Shown: positions 32,634-44,559 of the stretch, one piece after another | Layout: each line of letters opens with the position of its first letter | How positions within the stretch are numbered: position 1 is the stretch's first letter | Origin: Tubulanus polymorphus | Taxonomy: Eukaryota; Nemertea; Palaeonemertea; Tubulaniformes; Tubulanidae | Direction: 5' to 3' | Length of the DNA: 64,000 nucleotides | Assembly (NCBI RefSeq): GCF_964204645.1 | Contig: NC_134030.1 | Location: forward strand, 13,069,947 to 13,133,946 | Made by a program: the position numbers and the translations under genes | The notes under the pieces: model-generated | Seen by the model: the letters and a program-made list of their open reading frames with translations, nothing else | Told to the model about the DNA's origin: nothing | The model's database searches: none

Positions 32634-34599
32634 CGGTATGGAGAAATATAGAAAATTTGAATTTGCCTCATACGCGCGATTAACTTAAGAAGCTTCCAGC
32701 TCGCGCCTTCGGCGCTCGCTGTGCGCTTAATATATCAAAGTCGAAACTTGGTGAAGCGCACAGCCAAAGTTTTATTGATTTAAATAGAGGCGAGTGCCCT
32801 TTCGGCAACTTATATAGAATTCTTCGTTGTAAAAAAAACATAGGTTTTGCGGGGGCACGTATTCGGTGTGGTCCGTGGCCAAAGAAAATCACCCAAAATG
32901 TCGAAGATCTATTCGAGCGAAGATTCGCCGTGATCAAATACATGTAAAGAAAAGGAATTCCTTTTTGCGAAAAAAAACATGCTTTGAGAGTGTTGATTAC
33001 AAATTGAAAGCCTTGTTTTTTTTATCTTTCATACGAGAATAAATCTTTCTGTATCGTCAGATATCTTCTACGAACGGCTTTAACAGTAATGTTTTACACT
33101 AGAAATTTTGTTTCCAAGTTCTACATTGTAAAGAATGTAGGTTTTGCTGAAGGAAGGCACCCGGTGGCGTGACCAAAAAAATCACCCAACATATGATAGA
33201 CTCGAGCGAATTAAGGGACCCGTGATTAAAAAAGAAAAAAAATCATTTTCTGCGAAAAACAACGTGGGAATTTGGGGATGTTGATTACATATTGAGAGCC
33301 TATTGTTTTATCGATTACACGAGAATAAATTTTTCTGTAGTTAAAAAACGTCAGATTTCTACATTAAATCTCATGGCTTCAATAGTTTTATATGTTTTAC
33401 ACTAAAGATTTGTTCCTAAGTATTACAACGGGTTGCATGGGTACGGAATTAATGGAACAACGGTATATTAAATACGGATTATAGCGAATTTTACTGGAAA
33501 CGGAAAAGGGGATAACGTTTGAAAAACGGGAGTAAAAAACACATAAAGATACGATTTGTTAAAAACGTGCGGCATTTTACTCCCAGGGATTGGCAAAATT
33601 TTGAGTTAATTATTCAGTACTTGTGTGGAGCGGAACGGTCATTTTGAAACACGCAGACCGCGCGCGCACCTTATTCTCCGGGACTCGACCCTTAGTGATG
33701 CTGTGAAACCGGCGCGCTTGTTATTCTAAAACATTCGACCCGTTGCTAAGGGAATGTGCTTTTTGTGGGATTCGAATCCAGTCTTCCAATCGGTTTCTAC
33801 GGAGAAATACGAACTAAAAATACTATTTTTGACAATATTTTGTGAATATTCTTTGTAAATATTCTGAGAATTACACAAAATCACTTTGTTATCCTTCATT
33901 CACGTATTTAAACTACCCGCGAGACGCGGCCCGGAAGTTTCGACAAAAGACCGTCCATTTTCGTTGCCGCGATTTAGCCAATGCCCATGTGTCCCGGATG
34001 TAAACAACACTTTTTGAGAAGGACGGTATGGAGAAATATAGAAAATTTGAATTTGCCTCATACGCGCGATTTACTTAAGGAGCTTCCAGCTCGCGCCTTC
34101 GGCGCTCGCTGTGCGCTTAATATGTCAAAGTCGAAACTTGGTGAAGCGCACAGCCAGTCTTAAGTTTTAATGAATAAATAGAGGCGAGTGCCCTCCCCAA
34201 CTCATATAGAATTCTACATTGTAAAAAACATAGGTATTGCGAGGGCACCTGTGTTCGGCGTGGTCCGTAGCCAAAGAAAATCACCCCAAATATCGAAGAT
34301 CTATTCGAGCGAAGATTCGCCGTGATCAAATACATGTATAGAAAAGGAATTCATTTTTGCGAAAAAAACATGCTTTGGGAGTGTTGATTACAAAGTGAAA
34401 GCCTTGTTTGTTTTATCTTTGATACGACAATAGATCTTACATGATATTATATATGCACTTATCTGATATGTTTTACGAACGGCTTTAATAGCTAAAATGT
34501 TCCCAAGCTCTACATTGTAAAAAATGTAGGTTTTGCTGAAGGTAGGCACCCGGTGGCGTGACCGAAGATAATCGGCAATCAGAAACCAATCACCCGAAG

Positions 34600-34735
34600 C
34601 ATCTATATCGCCCTCACAATCGCAGCATCTATATCGCCCTCACAATCACAGCATCTATATCACCCTCACAATCACAACATCTATATCACCCTCACAATCA
34701 CATCTATTTCACCCTCACAATCGCAGCATCTATAT
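34600..34735 (+). repeat. Minisatellite, ~25-bp unit
   Basis: About five tandem copies of CATCTATATCxCCCTCACAA-type units with small indels, inside the second large repeat unit. Confidence 0.85.
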
Positions 34736-34777
34736 CATTTTACTTTTTCTGAAATGTTGACGAGAATGACCAGATCA

Positions 34778-35105
34778 TCGACTATCAGGTTTCTGATTGC
34801 CGACTGCCGACTCGAGAAATGGTCGACAATCAGGTTTCTGATCACCGATTGCCGACTCGAGAAATGGTCGACAATCAGGTTTCTGAATGCCGATTGTCGA
34901 GGCGAGAAATGGTCGACTATCAGGTTCTGATTGCCGATTGCCGATTGTCGACTCGAGAAATGGTCGACAATCAGGTTTCTGAATGCCGATTGCCGATCCG
35001 AGAAATGGTCGACTATCAGGTTTCTGATTGTGGATTACCGATTGTCGACTCGAGAAATGGTCGAATATCAGGTTTCTGTATGCCGATTGCCGGATTGTCG
35101 ACTTC
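34778..35105 (+). repeat. Minisatellite, ~50-bp unit
   Basis: About six copies of a unit containing GTCGACxATCAGGTTTCTGA, ATTGCCGATTG and CTCGAGAAATG, varying by 6-9 bp. One frame stays open (repeating NQVS...REM) only because unit changes are mostly multiples of three; there is no start or splice context. Confidence 0.9.
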
Positions 35106-35647
35106 TGAAAATTACTTCACGTGCCTCTTTCTATCGATCTGCTCGAATTAATACTTTTCTCAGTGAAAACATTGGAACCAACCCGCAGATCTACTTTTAC
35201 CTATTTTGGAGTTGAGCCTTGAGAGCCTATTGTTTTATCGATTACACGACAATAAATTTTTCTGTAGTTAAAAAACGTCAGATTTCTACATTAAATCTCA
35301 TGGCTTCAATAGTTTTATATGTTTTACACTAAAGATTTGTTCCTAAGTATTACAACGGGTTGCATGGGTACGGAATTAATGGAACAACGGTATTTTGAAT
35401 CATTTTGTTATCCTTCATTGACGTATTTAAACTACCCGCGCGATGCGGCCCGCAAGTTTCGACGAAAGTCCGTCCGTGACCGTCATTTTCGTTGCCGCGA
35501 TTTAGCCAATGCCCATGTGTCCCGGATGTTAACTACACTTTTTGAGAAGGACGGTATGGAGAAATAGAGAAAATTTGAATTTGCCTCATACGCGCGATTA
35601 ACTTAAGGAGCTTCCAGCTCGCGCCTTCGGCGCTCGCTGTGCGCTTA

Positions 35648-36381
35648 TAAATTCCCATAATAAATTTTTCGAAGATTTCTGACTCTTCAAGTCACTTCCA
35701 ATTAAAAGTTCACACTTACCAAAATGGAGTCCTAATGGAATTTTTTTTCTTGTTTAAATTTCGATGAAATTAATTCTTGCATACCGGTAGCCTATACATG
35801 ACAGATTGCTTACTTCACACCAGTTTGGAGAGCCACTGGACCATTGGTCCTTTATTTCAATACCTTGTGATTATCTCGAATGACATTGAAGTGTAAGCGA
35901 ACATTCACTTAATAAAGTGTAATAGTGAATATGTGTAAGGCCTCCACGTGTATGGGCAAATATAAAAATCAGCGTTTCGTCTATTTGTCTGTACTTTGAT
36001 CAAATGTTATAGTATAACGTCAAAATGTCTAAGTGCAACGTCAAATTGTGTAATGTAGCTAACTGACACAAGGGGGCGACACTGTACAGATTGTATTATT
36101 TTTCTAGCCTCGCTATCATTTCACGACCAGCGCTTTGCGCAGACTTTATCTTTCACTTTCGTGGTTGTTTACAATTCAATATTATTCATTGCTGCGCATG
36201 CGCAGGTCTCTTATAGGAAAGTAAAATCGTGACTCGCAAACTTCTTTAGAACTATGCTTTGATATACTTTTAATTTCGGAATACCTGTATTGGACAAAGT
36301 TAAAATTTATTGCTACATGTACTATCAGAGTGCAGTGAGACAATTTTAGGCGGAAATTGGTAATTCAAATAATCAAATTAC
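35648..36381. other. Right flank of the tandem block
   Basis: Contains the inverted copy (35770-35855) of the dispersed repeat at 12345-12430. Otherwise nothing is recognised. Confidence 0.45.
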
Positions 36382-37150
36382 TCCGCGGTGTGATTTTTTT
36401 CACAAGAGAGTTTCCAACATTTTGTTCGCAGTGCGCATGCGCTGTTGTATTTGTAAACAAATGCACGCGGAATAGCTGAACCTTCGAGAAATGTGTCACT
36501 GTAGTGTAGGCCTGTGCCCGCGTACGTATATAGAAGTGTATACACTACTGAACACATTGATGCTTACGAGTACGTACGGACGGTCTACTACATGTACTTA
36601 TCGGATGGAAAACCTACTTATCACGAACCCTGACGTGTAGCGTTTTCTTACTCGATCAAAATGTTAAAAACATCACAGAAAAAACTTGTGGATGAGTGTA
36701 ACCAATTAGAAATTAGGAGATCAATTATTGAGAAATGATAAATGCAGAGAAAATTCTGTATATTCCCAAACCACATTATCCAAATACAGCCGTTTTGAAA
36801 GTAAATCGAATGATAATTTCAATAGTTTCAAGCACGCATGTGCGATCATCTTGAAAGTAACGACTATTTCTTCAACCAAATCCTCCAAAAGTTTAAAGAG
36901 TTGAAATATGAATGAAGGGCGTTGGCAGAAAGTCAATTTCAAAATATTTCATCATGTAAAATCGTAGAAAAGGTGCCCAGTTTGGCGGGTATATTTAACG
37001 CATATTTGTTTGTAGGTTTAAAGCCGCAAACGCTGATATGGAGTGAGTGTAGTGCACATGTGTGGGTCGTGTTTACAAACAGAATGGGGAGCATGCGCAC
37101 TGCAAACATGATGGCGGAAACTATCTTGTGAAAAAACGCCGCATGGTCCA
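36382..37150. mobile_element. ~770-bp inverted-repeat element
   Basis: The arms 36382-36470 and 37066-37150 are imperfect reverse complements (TTTTTTCACAAGA-AGTTTCC, GCAGTGCGCATGC, TTTGTAAAC). The interior has no recognisable coding sequence. Its geometry, and the GCGCATGCGC words, resemble the nested element at 24416-25186. Confidence 0.5.
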
Positions 37151-37254
37151 CGCCGCGGCCGCATGGTCATCTCCGAATTAAAAAAAAATTTTTTTACAAT
37201 TATGATCAAAAATCGATGATATTTCATTTTTTTCTCAAAATTCAAGCTTTCAAC

Positions 37255-37750
37255 GCGATGAACCAACACAATTGCAATTACTCTAATAATTTCATATGTA
37301 TGAATATCACATATATGAATATCATATATATATAAAATTTCATATATATTTATATGAAAAATATAATATGTTATATACGATACATTATATATTTTAGAAG
37401 TCAATTTTGGTAAAAAAATTACATATTCATATGGAGGGTAAACAAATACAACGTGAGAATAACAAATTATTTCGGGAATTACTTAAAATTAATTAAATTA
37501 ATTAAATTAATTAAAGTTACTACAAATCTTAAGTCTGTAGATTATAAATTTAAAAACTTATCCGAATTAACATTATATAAGAAATATTTTATTACAAATA
37601 TTGAATTAATTACAAATAAATATGGTGATAAATTAGTAATTCATTTAGAATAGAAGGATTAAAAGGTAATATATTTACATTTAGAACATATTTACCAGAT
37701 AGAGTTCATATATTATCAAGTGAAGATACTGAAGAATTTGAAAAAATGTA
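37255..37750 (+). pseudogene. Polinton end with 'gene A', copy 1 (decayed)
   Basis: CAATTACTCTAATAATTTCA followed by ATATGAAT repeats matches the inner terminal sequence at 42585. Then ATG at 37432 opens the small gene A. A short ATTAA expansion (37485-37517) breaks the frame, after which VTTNLKSVDYKFKNLSEL and NIELITN-x-YGDKLVIHLE continue, with another frame break before FRTYLPDR-like sequence. Function unknown. Confidence 0.6.
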
Positions 37751-38164
37751 GTTTTAACAATATCTGTGGTAAAGGCGAGTAAGTTTTATCTTGGTGTCCG
37801 AAAACCACGTTTTGGATGCGCAGGGGACTCGTCATGATTTATCAAAGAAACAATCCGGGATAAGCTGAATTATATTATCAGAGGGTTGATCAAAATCAGA
37901 GACCGCCTAGCTATACAAAATCCATTAGAATTTTTACATTGCACACATGATGTCTGTGTTGTCAGAACAGGACCCCAGTTCCCGTGTTCTGAATGGTGCT
38001 CGTTTTGATCTAAAATGAAATACAGTTTTTGGAAAACTTCATTGTTCTAATTTACTAAAATTACATTTCCAAACCAACGACGGTATCCTGTAACTATATA
38101 CGAAATAAACATACAGTAGTTGAGAACCTTTCAGCGAACTATTTCTCTTTTTCAAACATGAGCT
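37751..38164. other. Between Polinton scrap and LINE fragment
   Basis: Base composition returns to average. No feature is recognised. Confidence 0.35.
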
Positions 38165-38766
38165 TATAATGATGATAATGATAAGTGTTTTTAGAGCGCT
38201 AAATCCATCTCATGAAAAAGCCGCTCAGAGCGCTTCACATAAAAGCCTCATTAAAGAGGAAATGTTTAAGTTACCTCCTTTTAGATTTTATAGACCGGAG
38301 GTCTCCGGGAAGCTGATTCCACAGGTTCGGGCCATTGATGGAAAAGGCTCGAGAAACGAAAAATTTTCTATTGTATCGAGGCGTTTTCAGTGAGATAAGG
38401 GCAGAAGAACGGAGAGGACGGCAAGGGACATGAATATGAATGAGGTCACAGAGATATTTAGGAGCCAAATTATGTATACACTGGAAGATGAAAACGAGAA
38501 CTGATTTGTTGTTCAATGGGTAACCAATGTAACTCCACAAGGACAGGTTTGATTGATCTATATTTTCTGGTTTTACTAACTAGACGGGCTGCCGTGTTTT
38601 GTACTCGCTGGAGAAGTTTCATTGAGGACTTAGGTAATTCGGCGAGAACAGAGTTACGAAAGTCAAGACGTTGTGATGAGTGCTTGCACATAAATTCTTG
38701 TGGCATCAACAGGTAGATCTTGACGGATTTTACCAATGATGCGAAGTGAAAATAAGCAGACTTCAC
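38165..38766 (-). mobile_element. LINE 3' fragment (CR1/L2-like RT C-terminus)
   Basis: On the - strand LLQRVQNTAARLV...PVLVELHWLPIEQ (38766-38470) is followed, after a frame shift, by LAPKYLCDLI and FSINGPNLWNQLP (38540-38271). This is the standard end of CR1/L2-like RTs. It ends in an (ATGATA)-type tail at about 38168. Confidence 0.85.
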
Positions 38767-38787
38767 ACAGCTTGAAATGTGTTAGTA

Positions 38788-38912
38788 AGGGGGTCGAAAG
38801 GTCGAGCTCATAAAAAATGAAAATAAATCCTCACAAGCTCGAATTTATTTTTATTTTCTATTCACTCAACCTTTCAACCTCTTATATGAAACAAGATAAC
38901 CCCCTTTACTGT
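38788..38912. repeat. Palindromic Polinton terminus, copy 2
   Basis: AGTAAGGGGGTCGAAAGGTCGAG at the left and its diverged reverse complement at the right surround an inner ATAAAAAATGAAAATAAAT / ATTTATTTTTATTTTCTAT arm pair. It matches 59822-59967 in layout and sequence. Confidence 0.8.
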
Positions 38913-39129
38913 AACAATTTCATATTAATTAATATTATATTTATGAAATGTGATACATAATTCATATTTAAAACATTACATAATTCATATTTAAAACATT
39001 GAATGTTTATATTTGTACGAGTTAGATTCTTGAATATGAAAAGTGTAAGTGAAATAACTTATATTTAAAACATTGAATATTGATATCTGATGATTTATAT
39101 TTGATTAAGTTAGATTCATTTTCATAAAA

Positions 39130-39330
39130 GTTTTGTTATAAAAATGGAAGATGAAGAACCCGAAATCAATCCAAAATCGAAATCAAAGAAACTTAAAACT
39201 TATTTTCACTAACAAATTCAGCAACAAATTTAGTATAGTGTATGGAAGACATTTTAAAATTGATAATATCACTATAATTAATCAAATATTATCAAATGAA
39301 ACATATTTAATTACTTAACTAATAGATAAT
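39130..39330 (+). pseudogene. Polinton 'gene B' N-terminus, copy 1
   Basis: ATG at 39144 begins a Glu/Lys-rich frame (EDEEPEINPKSKSK) and continues as a diverged copy of the sequence at 43290-43445. Several stops break it. Unknown function. Confidence 0.5.
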
Positions 39331-39616
39331 CCCCCTAACTTGTGTTCTCTAAATGAGAAGTTGGAATCAAACAACAGTCCTACATTTCTCACCGATGAGG
39401 CAAAGGAAATATCAGGTATCGACAATTCTAATATTAGGGAGTTGAACTTTGAGGCTTTTGTGGCTAATGAGAAGAGCATCAGTTTTTGCTCATTACATTT
39501 AATTCGAATACATTTATTTTTAAATTATTAACTTTTACTATCTTAGGTATAATTTTATAGTTACTGGGTATTGATCAATTTTATATAATTTTTCGTATTT
39601 CCGATAATCTGTTATT
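39331..39616. other. Insert with different composition, then AT-rich flank
   Basis: 39340-39490 is less AT-rich than its surroundings and holds a 63-aa frame without recognisable motif. It may be a fragment of another element. Confidence 0.3.
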
Positions 39617-40630
39617 CTACAAACATTTTCCTTGTTGGGTGTAAACAACTAATAATTGATCATAGAAAACATTTATTATCTTCATTTTAACATTTATTAC
39701 TGCTTTTGTTGTAACTGGTAATCTATAAGATGATGCTTTAATATCCTTTTCTGTTGGACATTTTGAATCATATGTAAACATTGTATTACTATTTGATGCT
39801 TTATTCCTTTTTGTATTATAAATATAAAAAAATATAATTTCATTCAATGATAAATCATGAACCAAATGATGAATGATGAATCATGAATCAAAATATTTTT
39901 CTTCAATATGACGTTTAAATTCATTAAAAAATTTTTCTAACTTCGCTTTTATTTGTGTTTTTGAAATTATTTCTTCAGAATGTGTTTGAATATTGTACTC
40001 CATTTTTTCTTCTGATTTAATAAAACTTACTTTTCCAGAAATACTAATTTTTGGATATTCAACATCTGTAACAAAGTCCATTATTTTTTCCATTATTTCA
40101 ATAAATTTACTATAATCTTCTATTGTTTTACCTTTAAAAAAATCTTATATATAATAGCTGCAGGACCAATTTTGCTGCGTAATGTTTCTAAAATTTCAAT
40201 TGTATCTTTTATTTCTAGTGAATCGATATAATTTCTTACATTTTCCATATAAGGTTTATTTGAAATAGATTTAGTTTTTGAAGCTGGTTTTTTAATTGTT
40301 GAGGTTTATCATCAAAATAATCTGTTCCTAAAATATTATTACTTAAACTTTGTTGGTATTTTTCTGATTCAAGATGCCTATCATAATTCCTTTTACTTAT
40401 AAATTCATTACAAACATCGCATTTAATTTAATCTTTTTTCATATTTTCTAATTGTTCTTTTCTTTCATTTCAATTTTCTGGTGTTTCAAAATCTATAACA
40501 TTTTTTTATGATTTGCAGTTTTTTCATGATGAGATTAATTAGATTTATCGATGTATTTTTTACAATATGGACAATAATATTGGTTTTTATTAACATCAAT
40601 TTTTTCTGTCTGGTACTCTCTGTCTCCCAT
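39617..40630 (-). pseudogene. Polinton DNA polymerase B N-terminal region, copy 1
   Basis: From ATG at 40630 the - strand gives a C2H2-like finger (YYCPYCKKYID...H), then in 40093-39881 VEYPKISISGKVSFIK and EEKYFDS, and in 39865-39617 NTKRNKAS...SYRLPVTTKAVINV. All match copy 2 at 45910-44560 piece by piece. In Polintons this N-terminal part precedes the family-B, protein-primed polymerase. There are at least four breaks and no catalytic part. Confidence 0.72.
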
Positions 40631-40719
40631 TTATAAGGAAAAAAATCATGAGTGGTGATGAGTGATTTGTCGTACTCTCGTACTCTGATCTGAAAACGCT
40701 ATTTTCCAATTACTGATAA

Positions 40720-42000
40720 TGAACCACGCTCTAAAACCTAGACTTTGGAAACCACTAATCAACAACAATATGCAAAAATACCTAGGCCCAGGCTGGTAAT
40801 TTCAAACATCATTCACAATGAAATACCAAAATCATTACAAACGACTACTACAGACATGTATTAAAAACAATGGACACTTTTTCAACAACATCTAGTTCCA
40901 ACTGAGACCATTACCGAAATTCTGCAAAAACCTATTTTTGGGAACTCAAAAATTAAGCTCAACAAGAAAATCAATTGCACAGATACATACATCACGGTAT
41001 AACCAATCTACGTCATTTATTCGATAATCGTGGCAATTACAAAGCATTTGACGAAACTCCATTAATAAATAGATTAAAACACACACGTATATACAATGCG
41101 ATACCGCAACATTATAAACTAATTCTATCGGACCAAAATTTCCTAGTGAATTACCAAAAATCTATGTGCAATTTGATAATATAGACTGTACTATAGGAAA
41201 ACTTTCATCATCTCAAATCTATCGAATTCTATAATTCAAACATCTCCATCAAATCACACCGATTGGGCAAACCAAAATTACTGAAATGTTAAACACTGAT
41301 CTGAACTGGCCGGAAATTTGGAATGAAGTTTATAATAAACATATTGATGGACGATTAAGTTATACTCATTGGAAATTACTACATAATACTCTTGCAACAG
41401 CTTCAAAATTAGTACTTTGGAAAATTAGAATTGATCCAAATTGTAAAATTTGTGGACGCGCGGCTACAAATGACCATGTAGTATATTCATGCGCAGAAGC
41501 ACAGCAATTATATTCGTTTATACAACCAATCTTTCAACGCATACTAAACGTACCTATAACTTTCGCGCTCGAGACATCGTATACACAGGAATTACTAAAA
41601 CAATGGACAGAGATTTGCACGCTAGCAAACTATCTTTTTTTCTCGCACAATCCATTTTGTACAAAAATCATTACAATCTAGAACAAGGCTCTGGCCGCAT
41701 CAACTATAATCTATTTCAAAAACTCACTTATAGGTCGCCTAAACCAAGAAATCATGCTTCAACAAATGTTAAGAGTCTTAACAATATACTTATACATCCG
41801 GATGCAAGCGGACTGAAGACAGTAAACAGAGTCAAAATCGATACTATTATCGTAGTCTATTTATCAAACCCAACGCCATTCTTTATTAGTTACACTTACA
41901 TACCCCGACTTGGACATTTGAGGTATGTTCTGATTTAGATCAAACCGGGATGACGGTCTTTCAATACGCATAGAACTATCTGGCCACTTTTGCTTTATAT
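40720..42000 (+). mobile_element. LINE fragment with zf-RVT C-terminus (L1/Tx1-like)
   Basis: Broken frames carry GITNLRHLFDNRGNYKAFDE (40975-41184), then W-x2-IW, SYTHWKLLHNTLAT and the zinc knuckle CKICGRAATNDHVVYSC (41286-41681), then a frameshift to 41489-41938. The C-x2-C-x6-H-x4-C knuckle near the end of ORF2 is the zf-RVT domain of L1-type LINEs. It lies between two Polinton scraps. Confidence 0.78.
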
Positions 42001-42499
42001 CACCACATACGCATTAGTTTACTGTTTCTGATGTAATGACTGTAAACTCAGTCTCATTGCTGCGATAGCTGGAAAGCTGCCTCCTTTTTGGCTTTAGGAT
42101 AGCAAGCTCGGTCTATCTGCGCGCAATGGTGACTGGAAAGTTGCCTCTTGACGTCGGTCTCATTAAAAATTACCAAAAACCTAATCGTGACAATGTAAAT
42201 AAAAAACTGATGAGGACTGTATATACGTTAGTGTACAAATATGTATTCAATATTCCCTGTGCCGCTTTCTTACTGACGGTCTATCAATGCGCATTGCACT
42301 GTCCGTTTGATTGCGACGCATCCACGGACCTAACTATGCACTGTATATTAGAAACACAAAACTGCTCACTGTGTAAAATATTTTACTTTTGGGCAAACTC
42401 AGCACCAGATGTGAAGTACCAACTGCGCACTCCTTGACGGAGAAACCCATCCCCATAGGAGCTGCACCGTCGATGTCATACAACTACACTTCGGTTACC
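42001..42499. other. Unassigned stretch before the next Polinton end
   Basis: Contains two related words GCTGGAAAGCTGCCTCC and ACTGGAAAGTTGCCTC about 70 bp apart. No gene is recognised. Confidence 0.35.
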
Positions 42500-42700
42500 C
42501 AAGGACCGTACTCGCACGCTCGAATTTAATTTTCATTTTTTTACTCACTCGCCCCTCAACCTCTGATCTGAACCCCTATAATACAATTACTCTAATAATT
42601 CCATATATATGAATAACATATAAATGAATAACATATATAAATGAATATTTTATATATGAATAACTTCTAAAATCAATTTTAATGAAAAATTTTTATCAAA

Positions 42701-43042
42701 ATGGAGAGTAAACAAATACACAGCGAATTCTTAAATAGAATTAAAGTTACAACAAATGTTAAATCTGTAGATTATAAATTCAAGATGTTAAATTAATTAA
42801 CAATTTATAAAAAATATCTAATTACAAATATTGAAACAATTACTAATAGATATGGTAATAAATTAGTTATTCATTTAGAATATGAAGGATTAAAAGGAAA
42901 TAAATATGAATTCAGAACATATTTACCAGATAGATTTTATAGATTATCTAGTGAAGATATAGAAGAATTATATTCAGGTGATTTCTACTTCATATATAAG
43001 GGTAAGAATGAAAAAGGGCACCATGATATAGATTTCGAATAA
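42701..43042 (+). pseudogene. Polinton 'gene A', copy 2: small conserved protein, one stop
   Basis: A 114-codon reading with a single internal TAA at 42794. Conserved blocks are KVTTNVKSVDYKFK, IETITNRYGNKLVIHLEYEG, FRTYLPDR, LSSEDIEEL and YFIYKGK. Related copies lie at 37432-37750, at 46030-45947 (- strand, C-terminus only) and, more distantly, at 20505-20615. It sits directly inside the terminus. I know no function; the conserved LPDR...YKGK end suggests one family under past selection. Confidence 0.68.
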
Positions 43043-43289
43043 TATGAAATCAATTTTAATAAAAAAAGTGTGAGCAAAATGTGAGTAAAATAATTTAAAT
43101 TTTTTTAAATATTTAAAGTGTGAGTTAAGTGTGAGTAAAATAATTTAGATTTTTCAAACAGAAAAGTGTGTGTAAAGTGTGTGTTGAATAATTTAGAATT
43201 TTTAATATTAGAAGTGTGAGTAAAATAATTTAGATTTTAAGAAATAAATAATCTAGAAAATTCATTTTAATAAAAGTTTTGTTATAAAA

Positions 43290-43830
43290 ATGATAACAGA
43301 AGAAGAACCTAAATTCAAAATCGAAAAAAAAGAAACTAATAACTTATTTTCATTATTTAACATTAAAAATTATATCTCAGCATCAAACTTAATGCAAGAC
43401 AATATAAAATTGATAATATTACTATAATTAATCATCATCAAATGAAGCCCATTTATTTACTGAACTTATAGATACTTTTGATAATGGTGCTAAAAATCCT
43501 AAAATATTCAATACAGTTTTAAATTTTAAAGATAATTTAGATAAAAAAATTATAAATATTCTTAAAATTCCTTGTAATGAAAGAAATAATGATTTAATAC
43601 TTTCTAAAGGTTGCAATGATATAATAAACTTAAGAATTGAAAAACGACGATTATATTATTTCAATTTTGATAATAAACAAATTATCTATAATGAAAATTC
43701 ATCAAATATTGGAATTCAATGCGAATCGTTTAATAATAATTCTTATAAAGATATTGGAATTCAATGTAATTTAGATGATGAATTTAGAAAATTCAATCCT
43801 AATGAAAGTGCATTGTTATTGCGGAGGTAA
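43290..43830 (+). pseudogene. Polinton 'gene B', copy 2
   Basis: ATG at 43290 starts EEEPKFKIEKKE, with stops near 43425. From about 43438 an ORF without ATG stays open for ~130 codons to TAA at 43828. It contains LFTELIDTFDNGAKNPKIF, IINILKIPCNERNNDLIL and a twice-repeated IGIQC(E/N). Lys/Asn-rich, no known domain. It lies directly before the polymerase C-terminal piece. Confidence 0.5.
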
Positions 43831-43926
43831 ATATTGAAAATCACAAAAATCAAAACATTATCAAACAATAAAAAATAAAAACTATGGATTCTTACATATA
43901 AAAGATAAAAACTAATAATATAACAG

Positions 43927-44400
43927 ATGATTTGAAAACGTTAAAACATCATTTCGACTTAAGTAATTATCCTAAAAATCATGAAATATTTAGTAATGAA
44001 AATAAAAAGCGACCCGGTAAGTTCAAGGATGAATTAGGTGGTGAAGAAATGATAGAGCTCATTGGAATTCGATCTAAAATGTATAGTTATAAAACTAAAA
44101 CTCATAAAGCTAAAAAATTGAAGGTGAAAGGTATTACAAAAAACATTGTTGAAAAAAATATTCATTTTAAAGATTACGTCAATTGCATTTTTAATGAAGA
44201 AGTTAGAAAACATAAGATGAAATGTTTAATATCTGAGTGCCACGAGATGTTTATTGAAAAGATAGAAAAAGGTTAGTTTGAACCCTCTCGATGATAAACG
44301 ATATATTTTTGATGACGGAATGCATACAGTCGCGTATGGTTGCAATTTAGATGAATACTTAAAATTCAAAAGGAATGAAGAGGAAGAAAATGAGATTATT
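43927..44400 (+). pseudogene. Polinton DNA polymerase B, C-terminal fragment
   Basis: LSNYPKNHEIFSNENKKRPG followed by GKFKDELGG, ELIGIRSKMYSYKT and KAKKLKVKGITKNIVEK is the characteristic C-terminus of Polinton PolB. NPLDDKRYIFDDGMHTVAYG closes the protein after a stop at 44276. The polymerase would copy the element using a terminal protein primer. All exonuclease and palm motifs are missing. Confidence 0.85.
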
Positions 44401-44559
44401 AAAAGGAGTATAATTAATGTTAACGGTTACATGCGGAGGGTTGTGGCAGTTTTGCCGTGGGGTAACCAGGGTAACAACGAAGCCCAGACATAAGCAGAAC
44501 GACCCCATGACAGCAGCCACAGGCCACGAAGGCGAAAGAGGTGTGGCTCCGACATTACA
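44401..44559. other. Breakpoint between the converging polymerase halves
   Basis: A non-AT-rich 150-bp stretch (GTTACATGCGGAGGGTTGTG ... GAGGTGTGGCTCCGACATTA) separates the C-terminal (+) and N-terminal (-) fragments. It is unlike either side and looks like filler or another insert. Confidence 0.55.

Larger units (their letters stand above)
32634..35647 (+). repeat. Large tandem repeat, two ~1.4-1.5 kb units plus a partial unit
   Basis: A block beginning GACGGTATGGAGAAATA and running through GCTTCCAGCTCGCGCC starts at 32634, 34019 and 35549. Between the starts the same modules follow in the same order, with insertions and deletions. The unit contains a GCGCCTTCGGCGC hairpin. No consistent open frame is shared by the copies. 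The third unit breaks off at 35647. Confidence 0.82.

Noticed and set aside
36721-36942. 73-aa helical-looking frame on the - strand
   Set aside because: It lies inside an inverted-repeat element, is single, and has no recognisable motif.
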